A stretch of DNA of 24,280 bases from Zygnema circumcarinatum (taxonomy: Eukaryota; Streptophyta; Zygnematophyceae; Zygnematales; Zygnemataceae): assembly GCA_037447605.1 (NCBI GenBank), contig CM074804.1:3099548-3123827 (forward strand). Direction: 5' to 3'. Positions 1 to 10,258 of this stretch are shown piece after piece. The position numbers and the translations under genes are program-made. The notes beneath the pieces are model-generated. The model ran no database searches, was not told the origin of the DNA, and saw nothing but the letters and a program-made list of their open reading frames with translations. Within the stretch, counting starts at the first letter, position 1. The number at the start of each line of letters is the position of its first letter.

Positions 1-26
1 CCCCCCCCCCCCCCCCACCCCCCCAC
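1..26. repeat. Poly-C low-complexity edge
   Basis: The window opens with an almost uninterrupted run of C broken by single A bases. It is low-complexity sequence and may mark a contig edge or a hard-to-sequence homopolymer. No coding or regulatory role is visible. Confidence 0.8.
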
Positions 27-1402
27 AACACCAAAAACCACCCCTAAAAAGTTGCACGCATGAGCGTTGTCGCTGCGCGTCCGTCCGAGGCAGGTCCTGT
101 GCGCCGTGCGCCACGTGGCGGGCCCACCGCTGCTGCAGGAGCTCGGGTAAGCTGCGCAGGCATTGGAGGCAATGGCTGGGTTGTTGGACATGCAGTTGGT
201 GGGTATGAGAGGGGTGCTCTCTTGGGCTGAGGGGGAGGTGTAGGCTCTTGTTTGAGTCAGGGTTAGGGTTAAAATTAGGGTTAAGATATGATTTAGGGTT
301 AGCTGATTAGACTTAGAATGTGAGATTAGTAATTTTTTTCTGGTTCGGTTAAAGGTCCTGCTTTTTTTTTTTTTTTTACTAGATGTCACAGTCCAGAATT
401 GGTTGGTGAGCTTGAATTAGAAGGGTATTCGTTCCGCAGATGAGGTGCTCGCCAGGTTTTTAATGTTAAAATGTGAAATGCAGCGAACGTATGATAAACT
501 TTGACGTAATGCGTACTAGCTTTGGTTATGCATAGACACTGGTCCCCTGTTGGCGTGGACCTGAAAGTTTGGCCCCATAAGCGATGGCTGTGTATGTATC
601 AGCTATAGACACACGTCAGTCTAAGGGCATCACTGACTTCGGTTGTTTTCTGTTTGAAACATCGAAATCTTCTTATAAAAAAAAAGTTGTACTACTTACT
701 ATCTTGCTAGGTTTTCAGTGCATGGAACAGTTTTAGCTATCATACCTCGACGTTTGTTAAGTAATTGAAACCTGTTAAGTCTCAGCTCTTTCTTGTTTTA
801 ATTGGGCAAACCCTGCGGTCTTAAGTAGTGAAAGAATTTTCCGGGGCTATCCGGAAGGTTGGAAAATTTGAGACGGCGGTTCCTAGGACTCAATCACATT
901 GGTGTCGTTCGAGTAGGGAACCAAGCCTTACTTGATCAAATATGGCATCTGCCCAGGCAGATGAATGTATTTGAGAATTTTCTGGGCCTCTTCAAGATAG
1001 CTATCCTTTGCTCTCCGCATCCATTACCTTTTTTTCGGTATAGGTAGACTAGGGGTGTTTTATGAATCAAATATGAGTTCTACATTTGTATAAAAAATGA
1101 GTTGATCCCCTGTCATATTCACTTTCATTTTCATATAGACTATGTGAAAGGCATAAGCCGACTTCCATTCAGTTGATGCTGCGGTTTACAACAAGCGTAG
1201 ATAGGACTTAAACCCTACTAATGTTTTGTTACTTTGAATGGGCCAAAAAACATTCATCATTCGCATTTGCCATGGTTCTATTGAATCGAGACGAATGGCT
1301 GGCAAGATTCTCAAACAGCGCAGCTTGCCTTCCCTCACCATTGAACTCTTCCGAATGCAGGAGGGGTGAACCCCGGTGGATGAGCGGCAGCCCCTGCATG
1401 CC
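27..1402. other. Upstream region without a secure gene; telomere-like words
   Basis: No long open frame resembling a known protein is visible. Four copies of the plant-telomere-like word TTAGGGTT or TAGGGTT lie in about 45 bases at 258-302, and a run of T lies near 363-378. A possible short exon at 94-146 has a good acceptor (GGCAG) and a good donor (GTAAGC) and reads VLCAVRHVAGPPLLQEL, but nothing joins it to a partner, so it is not called as a gene. An ATG at 1295 opens a short frame that may be the true start of the TBC gene; see the finding on the in-frame TGA at 1367. Confidence 0.5.
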
Positions 1403-4400
1403 ATGACCGGCAGAGTGACATTCCCGGAAGAAGATGACGATGATCCGGAAGCCCTCACTGTCATCGATCCCTCCATGGGTGTTAGAGTGAGAGCAGAGAG
1501 GCCAATAGGCCCTTAGGGCCAATAAAATGTCGACCTTTCAGCTTCTTAAAATTCAAATCCTTTAATTTTCGAGCTTATGCAACCGCACTCAAGACATAAG
1601 ACCCAAGTTAGGGGCCGCTCTCACCCACCTTGGGCATATGCATTTGCAGAGGGTGGCGGTGGACCCCCGGCTGCACGATGATGCTTTGCTTGCATCTCGG
1701 TGAGTCTGTGAGGGAGGTTGCAAAAGGACGAGAGGAGAGAGACAGTTACCACACCGATTGCGATCTGTAAATGTTTGCGAAGGATTTCGGGTTTTGAAAG
1801 TTTGCGGGTTGTCTCAATTCTAAGAAGATTTAACAAAAAAACAAGCAATCCTGTGCAATCTCAAACAAAAACTATGCTGCGTGATAAATTCTACACAGGC
1901 TGCGTGGGGGATCACACGGAGGAAATGTCGGGTTTTGGGGGCGAGCGAGGGCGGTTTTCAGCAACTCTGTTCTGACCTCACCCGAAGTGCAGGCACTCCG
2001 AGATGGCGGTGAGAGCAGCTCCGCGACCACTAAGGGATGTTGCTTTGTGTAGTTGAGACACGAGACTCTAATGCTTTCAAGGCATGGGATGGGATTTTCT
2101 GCTCTCTCTGGCCAGGGCCACCTGTGCCGCCATCAGCGGCAGGCAGACGGCTAGTGACGAAGCTTATAGAGGAGTCCACTGATGACGAAGGGAGTCCACG
2201 CATGGGAGAGGAGAAGAAATTCAGCTCACAAATGCACGAGGAGTGGATGCGATGTTTGCGAGAAGAGATCAACCTCTTACGGGTGTGAACAAAACGCTCT
2301 GCTTTTCTCCCTCCGTGCCCTTCCCCACTCTCCTCCTGTCCCCCACCTCTTTCCTTCCGCCTCCCATTTTCTCATCCACTCAAAGAAAGTATATATGAGT
2401 CTAAGTCTTCCAAACCTTACTAGCTTCTCATCATAAGTTCAAACCTGTCGTCTTGGAAGATTGTCACGATCAGTCAGCCAAGTCTCTCATCTTATTTTCA
2501 TGGCATGGGACACAAATTTTGAAATTTAACTGAACATCGAACAGCTACACTCAAATATTATGTTCAAACTTCAAACTTCGGACAGGAGGAGCGGCGGAAC
2601 GAGATGTTGGCAGAGGAGCAGCAAGTGGCAGGCTGGAAAAAGGCGGCGGGCGATGCCGAAACCTCTGTTGCAAGTCTCCCAAAAAGCCCATGGGCGGGGC
2701 CTGGGAAAAAGGCAGCATTTCCCATTCCTCCCACTCCTACAAGCAGCCGGCCATGGCGTCAAACAGGCCCCATTTCGCCAACTCCCAAATCATCCACATC
2801 TCCGAAATCTGCATCAGCTGTTACCCCCACGTCGAAGGGTGTTGATCGCCAGCAGAGTGAGTGAGAATCCGAGTCCGAATGCAAGTGTTCAGTATGTAGT
2901 ATTCACTGCAAAGTCGCAACTAGAGTCTACTTGATTTATAATGTTAAGTAGGGGGGGGTGTTACGCAGGCCGAGGAAAGGGTCTGAGGCATCTCCATAGC
3001 CTGACTGTTGCGCACCATCTGGAAAGGAATTCAAGCTTCCCGAATGAGAATGCGCGGGAGGGAAAAGCGAAGCTGGAGGATATTTTGCCTCTTTCTGAAG
3101 CCACTTCCGGGACCATCCCTGAGCAGCATCCCTTGCCTTCTTTGGGCTCCCCCAAGTCTTCTGCAGATCGCAGTCTCTCTGCAAATCAAGTCTCCACTTC
3201 AGAGGGAGATGGAGGGCAGCATGGGGCAGCAGGTTTTCGAATGGCTCTAAGGAATTGGAGTGTGAGGAGGACGACTTCTTCACCTTCAGGACCCGAACCC
3301 AATAAGAAGCGATACGTGCGACATTCATCGATAGGTCGGTGGACCTGTAATAGCCTCTGAGAGTATTCTTGAATAAGTGAAGAAGTGGTGTCCTGAAGGA
3401 GGAGGAAGACTTAGTGGGGGTTTTGTTTCGCAGGGGAACCTGATGAATTGATGCGGTCCGGCCAGCTTCCTTCACTCATAAAAACTACAAAAATGGACCG
3501 CACAACAAGTGGGGTGAGAGCAGCAAAAGCGGCGGCTGAAGCTGCCGCAACAGGGGGCCATAGAATACGGAGGGTGTGGGAGAGGATGAAGCGAATGCTG
3601 GGGCATAGTAAGGCAGTGGAGCAGACGGGACTGGTGAGTCTCTCCCACCCAACATGGAGAGTAGTTGAAGGCTATGGTTGGATTATTCGTGTCCCTTGCA
3701 TTTGCTCTGCCATGTGTTGTTTATGGAGAATGTTATGAATGACTGCTGCATTGGTGGTGCATGCAGTCGTCAGGTGGGAGCTCGCTCAGCAACAGACTCC
3801 GCCATGGGGTCATTCCTCCAGAAGAGAGGGGGCATGCATGGGTGGCTCTCGCCTGCTCGGATGTAGAGGTAGGTGCCCCCCTCCCTCCTTTCTCTCTCTC
3901 ACACACATTCTATCTCTCTCAACCGTTGGCGAGCCCATTAACGTATTCAATTTGAAATGGGTGTCTGCCGTTTCACTAACTCTTTAGAGGCTTTGGGATG
4001 TTGCTGAGGGAGCAGGATGACCTGGTTTCCCACTCTCGCTATCTTTTCCTTCTCCGGCAACCTTCAAAAAGCGCTAAGTGTGAACCGCCTTCGCCACTCT
4101 TGTCATAATTGACTCTCCTTCACTTGCTCGTTTTAAGCTGCGATATGATTGGCGTTCAGCAAGCATAGAACGGTTGGAAATCCGTCTTTTTTGTTTTTGA
4201 GAGGGGCCTTGCGTGCTGTATCTTGGGCAGGGAGATTGAGCGAGATGTAAATCGAACCTTTCCATTGCACAGCAAGTTCCGAGAGGAGAGAGGGCCTGGT
4301 CAGAAAGCTCTTTTCAATGTCGTCAAAGCCTACTCCGTGCGTTTATCTAACACCAAATCCCAGTGATTGTAACTCGGCTTCAAGACTGGATGTGGTCGAA

Positions 4401-6841
4401 CAAAAGCAGAGAGAGCGTGAGAGAGCGAGACAGTGTAACGAGAACTTGACGTGTACTTTTAACGTGTACTTCTGTATGCAGGTAATGGATGAGGAGGTGG
4501 GCTACTGCCAGGTGAGCTCCTCCCATTCCTTCCATGAATGCTTGCATCGCCAAAAACCCAACATTCCAATCCTCATGCCTTAGACTATCAGCCTGTTACA
4601 TGCACTTGACAGATCTCGAGGGGGGCATTTGCAGGGTATGGGGTTTGTGGCAGCGACTCTCCTCATGCATTTGGGCGAAGAAGACGCCTTTTGCTGCCTC
4701 GTGTATCTGCTTTACCGATGCGGCCTCCGCTCTGTCTTCTTGCCCAATATGGCCCAGGTGCGGAGGTGCTGCTGCTTGCCATGACATGACCTCCTCACTA
4801 TGGGATGTTCCTCACTATGGGATGTTCCTCACTATGGGATGTTGGCATGGAAGGAAGAGGTTGAGCTGAACGGCGGGCTTGCTTTGGCCATGGCCTGCAG
4901 CTTCAAGTGCGGCTCTACCAGCTCTCGCAGCTGCTCATGGAGTGTCTCCCCCGCCTCCACCAACACCTCGAAGACCTCGAGATAAAGCCGGTAATGTCTT
5001 AGGGTCTGCATTGTGGTTATTTCTTTCTCCGTCAGAGGAATGAATCTGCATTAGAGCTGAGGAGGAGTTTGGTATATGCTGGGAATGGCAGGTCATGTAT
5101 GCTGCTGATTGGTTTCTGACTCTATTTGCGCGCACCCTCCCGATGTACCTCGTCTTCCGCGTCTTCGATATCATCATAGGTGTGTTCCCGCAGCATCGGG
5201 TGGGAGAGCAAGCAAGCACGTAGGAGTGTGTTGCGCATAACATGTATTACTTGAGTCCATCAACGGCCTTACGATGTGGAGAGAGGGAGAGATGGAGGGA
5301 GGAGGGGGGAGTTGGGAGGGGAAAGGGGAAAGGGGGCGGGGAAGGGAGCGGGGTCGTAGAGAGAGAAAACCAACAAGCTGCGGAATCTCCTTACAGAGTT
5401 TGCGGAGGCAAATGGGGGGGGGGGGTTGGGCGGTGCAGCGGAGAAGACAACTGCCATAGTGTTCAAGCTGGCCATCGTGCTCATGCAGGTGCTGAGAGAG
5501 GGGTGGACGAGAGGGGTAGGGAGGGGCGCAGCTGCGGGAGGGGATGGGAGTTGACGAGGTGATGTCGTGGGAGGGCAGGTTTGCAGGCACCAACTGGACA
5601 GCTGCAAGGAGATGGAGTTCGCCATGTACTTCCTCCGGACAGAGCTTCCCGCACAGCTCAAGGTGGGCCACTCTTTGTTCTTTCAGCTCTCTCGCGTTGT
5701 TCACAATTCTGTGCGTTACACCTTACTGTCTCAATTATGGTTTCTGTCCGGCATCCTCGTGACAGTCACTTGAAGATTACCAGCTCGAGGAGTTGATCGC
5801 CAAAGCACTCCGCGTGGAACTCCCCTTTGAAAGCCTGCTAAGACTGGAAACTGGTGAGAAGGAAGGAAACACTTGATAAAGTCACCTGCTGCTTTTGGCG
5901 TATACAGTCGTATAGAGGGCCCATGACAGTGCAGAGGTTGATGCGTAGTCCCCCCTGTTGCTGCAGAGTACGACCTTTTGGCGGAGGAGGCCGCCATGGC
6001 TGCGCGAGAGGTGGAGGCGGCCGCTGCGGCGAGTGAGGCAGCTGCTGCCACGTGGGAGAGCAACAGGGCGGAGATGGAGGAACGGCTGCTCAACGCTTTG
6101 GAGGTACAACAGCTGCTAACTCGTGCAGATAGCCCTGCATACGGCAGGTGGATCAGTGTGAGATATTCAACAAGTAAAGGTGCAGAAACTCAACATTGAT
6201 CCAGTTAACCTTTCTCAAGGATATGTAGAACTGTCTGCATTTTGCAGGCTCAGAAGGAAGCGGAGGCGGCAGCTAAAGGTCTGAAGCAAAGAGTTGAAGA
6301 GTTGCTGGCAGAGCGCGAGGGGGGTCCTGGGCGGGGAGAGGCCCTCCCGGGGAGGGAGGAGAATGGGAAGCTGCGGGAAGGGAGGGAGGACTACCACCAC
6401 TCTCTGGAAGACATGTCTCGGTGGAGGAAGTTGCTGAGCACGGAGGACCTCGAGTCGTCTACCTCACTCCTGAAAGCAATTGTCGTGTTGCGGCGAGAAA
6501 AGACCGCCATATCTGAGGTTCTGCAGAAGGCGGAGCGGACTTTAGCAGAAAAAGTTCGCCTTGATAACCATAGACGAAGGGCTGTTGAGGAGGAAACAGC
6601 GGAGGGGTTAGAGGAGGAGTTAGGGAATGGCGGCGAGGAGGCCATGAGTGGCGGCTTTCGTGTCTCAAAGGCGGCCATGGGCTACCGCGACACGCGGCTC
6701 GGGCAGCTTCATGCAGGGCAGCTCACGTATGGGAGTGTGGGGGCGGCATGGCCCAGGGAGGGCTCGGGAGGGGAGGCTGAACTGAGGGAGGGCCGCTCCG
6801 AGGGAGCTGGTGTGAACATATTGCAGAGGTCAACGTTGTAG
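1403..6841 (+). CDS. TBC-domain Rab GTPase-activating protein, EVI5/RabGAP1 type
   Basis: Proposed exons: 1403-1486, 1650-1699, 2147-2282, 2586-2856, 2969-3334, 3434-3633, 3767-3868, 4016-4077, 4231-4336, 4482-4511, 4635-4757, 4901-4990, 5092-5179, 5439-5488, 5579-5662, 5766-5853, 5967-6103, 6248-6841. All phases agree, giving about 886 aa. Residues ~90-370 are Ser/Pro-rich and probably disordered. The TBC domain runs ~380-586: LRHGVIPPEERG, the arginine finger in EIERDVNRTFP (R432), the glutamine finger in VGYCQG (Q469), then WFLTLFARTLPMYLVFRVFD. Residues ~590-645 (YFLRTELPAQLK, LEELIAKALRVELP) match the post-TBC part of EVI5/RabGAP1 proteins, and Ala/Glu-rich coiled coil follows. Family members stimulate GTP hydrolysis by Rab GTPases in membrane traffic; both catalytic residues are present, so activity is expected. 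The Rab target is unknown. The first three exons and exon 4016-4077 (weak acceptor) are the least certain. Confidence 0.8.
4794..4844 (+). repeat. 17-bp tandem triplication in a TBC-gene intron
   Basis: Three head-to-tail copies of CTCACTATGGGATGTTC begin at 4794, 4811 and 4828; the last ends in G instead of C. They lie inside the intron between exons 4635-4757 and 4901-4990 and touch neither splice site. The near-perfect identity suggests a recent slippage or duplication event. Confidence 0.9.
5276..5372 (+). repeat. Polypurine tract in a TBC-gene intron
   Basis: Almost only A and G occur across this stretch, dominated by GGGAGG and GGGGAAAGGGG words, and a poly-G run follows near 5414-5426. 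It lies in the 259-nt intron between exons 5092-5179 and 5439-5488. It is one of several strand-asymmetric purine tracts in introns of this window. Confidence 0.75.
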
Positions 6842-7260
6842 GTGGAGGCGGAAAGGGAGAACCGGAGGGAGAGAGAGCTTGAGAGAGTTGAAATGAGAGA
6901 GAGAGAGAGAGAGAAGGGAGGGAGGAGGGGGGAGGGGGGGGGGTGGAGGGTTGTGGTATTTGATGGAGGCAGAGGGGAACAGTGGTGGGATATGAGACCA
7001 TAAAGCTGATGGTCGTGAGGCTCTTTGTGAGCCTCCATAGCCTCGACGGAGCTCCGTGTACATTTTTTGTGAGCCAAAGTACAATAATATAGAAGCTCAT
7101 ACGACATCAGGTACTCAAATAAGGTAGAATGGTCCCACTGAAGTTGCTGTGAGAGCTAATGAGCCAATGAACCGAAGATATTTATGCAGGCAGTTGTATT
7201 TCTCGGCAGTGGGTGTGAGTTTGTGGGACTTGGCCGAGGCGCAGTGAGAATAAAATGGAC
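6842..7260 (+). other. Probable 3'UTR of the TBC gene with GA tract and AATAAA
   Basis: After the TAG stop a purine-rich stretch includes a short (GA)n at about 6895-6914. A canonical AATAAA lies at 7249-7254, about 410 nt past the stop. A possible extra exon could begin at 6842 after the AG of GTTGTAG (VEAERENRRERELERVEM, coiled-coil-like), which would extend the protein. I prefer the simpler stop because no clear donor precedes it. Confidence 0.5.
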
Positions 7261-8430
7261 TGGATGCTGATGTTGACCCATGTATCATTCATGTGCTCAT
7301 TAGTGCTATATTTTTTTTTGGTACGTCCCTAGCCCCTGGAAACTAAGAAAGCTCAAATCTGAATATGTTCAACAGGGACACACCCAACAGGCGGGGCTTT
7401 AAGTAAACTCTTGCAATGCCCGCCCTCCTGTTCAGTTCTTGACCAGTCAGGTTTTCGGTCAGTGTGCGTGATGACGTCAAAAGTTTGTAAGGAGGACTTC
7501 CAATCCTGTATAGGCAGAACAATTCATAGAGTCGTGAAATCTGAACCTTTTCATTGTGGAGAAAAAGACTATATCGCAGAATGTAGAACTTTTATTGGGC
7601 ATTTCGTCGTGCTTGTAGGGCGGAGAGCAAATTGGATCGAGGTCATGACTTTGGGCCATGACCTATGGTCATGGACTCTTAAAAATTATGTCAGGGTCGA
7701 GTTGTCATGACCAAATAATGACCTATGTCACATTATGGCAGCTGCGCTTTGTCGTCTTGCCGCCTTTAATCCTCGGAACTTGGTTATGGTTTGTCGGAAA
7801 ATGGCATTACTGTCGCGAAGCAGAGGCGAACTGGCGATGAGCAGCTGCCAGCTTGGGGGGAGTCCCCATGGTGTGTTATCATATGAGAGAGATAGAGGGA
7901 TTGGAAGGAGCAGAGGAAGGTGAGGGAGGAGAGAAGGAGCCCGGGAGCGGGGGAAAGGGAATCTACTGAAGTAGAAGACACTTTATTAGTTGCAAATGGC
8001 GTTTGAGGCCAAATATGATAAAAGTAAAATGTTAAACAAAAGCCAACTATAAGCGAAATTTGCGAAGGAATAAACAATTGACCAAAAAATAAACCTTGCA
8101 TAACAAAAAAACTTTTAGGTTTTTTAGGGGAAGCAAAGGAGTAGGACACATACATAGCAAGCACTACCTAGCAAAAACTAGGCTTTGTTTCTGGGTGGGT
8201 GAAAATCATGCGTGTAATGGCGGAAACGGAGAAGGCCAAGAATTGGTCATGGCCGTGTCGTGAGAGCCCATCGGATATGGTCAGCCGTGATGACCCAAGC
8301 CATGGATTCATGTCCCCCCATGACCTCCAGCCCGCGCGCTCCGCCGCCGCCGCCACAAAGCGACGAGGCTCGGCCGCCAGCGTGGCAAGCCGTACGCTCC
8401 CACGCTCGCATGCTCTTTACTCCTCAGGGT
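7261..8430. other. Gene-poor stretch with clustered GGTCATG inverted words
   Basis: No recognisable gene. From about 7639 to 7720, and again at 8245-8327, the words GGTCATG and CATGACC recur in both orientations. GAGGTCATG at 7639-7647 faces its reverse complement CATGACCTC at 8319-8327, so the two clusters could be eroded terminal inverted repeats of a ~690-bp element. The interior is AT-rich. A 99-aa open frame at 7411-7710 resembles nothing I recognise. Confidence 0.35.
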
Positions 8431-8450
8431 GGGGTTCCATCAGCCCGTTT

Positions 8451-8468
8451 CGTAACGAGCTCGTTACG
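8451..8468. repeat. Perfect 18-bp palindrome
   Basis: CGTAACGAGCTCGTTACG reads the same on both strands. It directly abuts the left 17-base inverted word ending at 8450. It could be a dimeric protein-binding site or part of the element end. Confidence 0.9.
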
Positions 8469-8974
8469 GGGTCCACGTAGGATGTCGTTTTGCAGATGAA
8501 ACGACGAGTTCCATCAAAACGTCGTTTACCAATCAGTGATCGCCACGTGCACGATTTGAAGCGTCCGCCGTGGCCCACCGCGGTTACCGTACGCGCGTAC
8601 GCGTTTCCTATGCGCACCACTCTTCTCCACCCTTTCCCCAGTCTTTCTCCTTTCCCTCGGTTTTTCCCTCATTTTTTTTTAATGACGCAAAGCCGCCACA
8701 TGCTCCAATTTCGTTTTTTTCCTTCTCCAAAACGCAAGCATCATTGGAAAGCCATCCAAGAGAATGGAAGCAAAAATCTGACAGTGAAAATTTGCCAATC
8801 ACGTACTCAAATTAATTAAACAAAAAGAATAATAATAATTACTACCCTAATCAATTGCTTCTGAAGTGCGGAGGAGCGGCGACACAACCACTAGACCTTC
8901 AAACACTGCGATCTCTCTCCTTCTAACAGAAAATTTCCATCGGTGCAAAGAAGTAAGGGGAGAGCCCCCCCCCC

Positions 8975-9018
8975 TTCCGGCATGCTCCAGAGCCGTTTCC
9001 GGCATGCTCCAGAGCCGT
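8975..9018 (+). repeat. 22-bp tandem duplication
   Basis: Two exact adjacent copies of a 22-base unit (TTCCGGCATGCTCCAGAGCC plus GT) lie at 8975-8996 and 8997-9018, inside the candidate element upstream of HIR. A plant telo-box AAACCCTAA follows at 9023-9031. Confidence 0.9.
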
Positions 9019-9322
9019 CTCCAAACCCTAATCCTAAGGCGAGAATGGGAAGGGAGCCCCCTCCGTGCTCATCCCCTATCTGCTTTAGGGTTAAGCGCCG
9101 GAGCTTAACTCCGCAGGCCTTCTATGTCGTTTGGCTGACTAGCTCATGGAACGCCCGATGTCCGTTCGTAGGCACTCGGGCTTCTCCTCGTGGTTTTTAA
9201 GATAAGTTGGTAGCCATGGCTGCACCTCGGCGCTGAAGCGACCTGCGACCACGACCGGCGGTCACCGAGCGTTGACGGCTTCCAGCCAGCGTGGCAGTCG
9301 CACGCTGGCGGATCTTTGGTAG

Positions 9323-9912
9323 CCACGTGGCGGAACACGAATGGTCGTAATGGCATTAACACCACCTCCAGAGCAGCATTCCGTCCACCGCATGCAGAGA
9401 GGCTGCCCCGCTCCCCGCCGTCGATCGCCACGATCGGAAATGCTGCAGCCCCCGCCCCCCCGCCCGCCGACCCGCCATGCAGCGTCCTCCCCGGTACGGC
9501 GCAGCGCCCGGACGGGCGACGCCGGCCGAGCGCACGGTCACCTACGGTCACCGCGGTGCCGGTTGCCACGTCGATGCCATGTAGGCGCCACGTAGGAGGA
9601 TGGAATTGCCACGTTGGTGGACGGAATCCATCGTCGCATCGTGGCCGCACATTGAGCGTGCGAATTAAAATCGACGGCGGGCGGTGCGCTGCAGGATTTT
9701 AGTGAAACTTGCTTCCATCAAACCTCTTGCAGCGAATGCGCACGTTCGTACCATGGTTTCTCGCTGCACCGAGCCGCGCTTTTTGCGGCCCCAACGCTGC
9801 AGGCACGTGTGGAACGGTGCCTCGATACCACGTGGCAGCCACGTCGGCGCCACGTTGGCGGAAACGGCTTCATGGAACCCATGGGTCGTCGAGCACTACG
9901 ACACCACGTCGG
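9323..9912. promoter_or_regulatory. Cluster of ACGT-core (G-box-like) sites upstream of HIR
   Basis: CCACGT words with different 3' flanks recur near 9323 (CCACGTGG), 9567, 9588, 9609, 9828 (CCACGTGG), 9839, 9851 and 9904. CACGTG/ACGT cores are the classic binding sites of plant bZIP and bHLH factors. The density upstream of the HIR start suggests a promoter role. Because the sites sit in a candidate repeat, they may instead be repeat-derived. Confidence 0.4.
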
Positions 9913-9998
9913 TAAAACGGGCTGATGGAACGGAGAGTTCGGCGTGGGAGTTCTGACGCTTCCGCGAAGCTTCCTCCTCCGTTGCCTTCCCGTCCTCA

Positions 9999-10028
9999 CT
10001 CTATCTCTCTCTCTCTCTCTCTCTCTCT
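9999..10028 (+). promoter_or_regulatory. CT-rich tract in the HIR 5' leader
   Basis: A (TC)n run of about 30 nt lies 230-260 nt upstream of the HIR start codon, followed by further CTCTCT words to about 10190. Pyrimidine patches are common around plant transcription starts, so this probably marks the core promoter or 5'UTR. Confidence 0.4.
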
Positions 10029-10258
10029 TCCAAGGTTTCTCTTTCCCTCGTCTCCCGTTCAGGCCTGAGCTTGAAGGAGACGCAAAGGGCGATACTGTCT
10101 CGCTTACTTTTCTCGCGCGCGCTGTCTCTCTCTCACTCTTTATTACCTCTGTTTTTTATACGCTCTCTCTCTGTACTACCGCTACTCTCTACTTCCACTA
10201 CTGTCCGCTATTGCTGAATAGCTCAGTTCCACCGAAGGAGAAGAAGCAGAAGGCAGCC

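Larger units (their letters stand above)
8434..9931. mobile_element. Candidate decayed foldback/non-autonomous element bounded by inverted words
   Basis: A 17-base word, GTTCCATCAGCCCGTTT, at 8434-8450 recurs exactly as its reverse complement at 9915-9931. A related copy in the left orientation starts at 8508 (GTTCCATCAAAACG), and one in the right orientation lies at 9862-9878 with three differences. Left-side copies therefore point one way and right-side copies the other, as terminal and subterminal repeats of a transposon do. No transposase frame is visible inside, so a non-autonomous element or remnant is the best reading. Target-site duplications were not identified. The right end lies about 330 bp upstream of the HIR start codon. 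Confidence 0.35.

Noticed and set aside
859-1047. 62-aa plus-strand frame upstream of the TBC gene
   Set aside because: Reads partly like protein, but the listed start is not ATG and no splice junction or family match connects it to the TBC gene.
7411-7710. 99-aa plus-strand frame with several cysteines
   Set aside because: No family resemblance, no recognisable promoter or splice partner, and it runs into the GGTCATG repeat cluster.
9944-10258. N-terminal extension of the HIR frame (about 105 codons with a Ser-Leu run)
   Set aside because: It is a translation of the CT-rich leader. The protein from 10259 already has the normal HIR length and N-terminal cysteine pattern.
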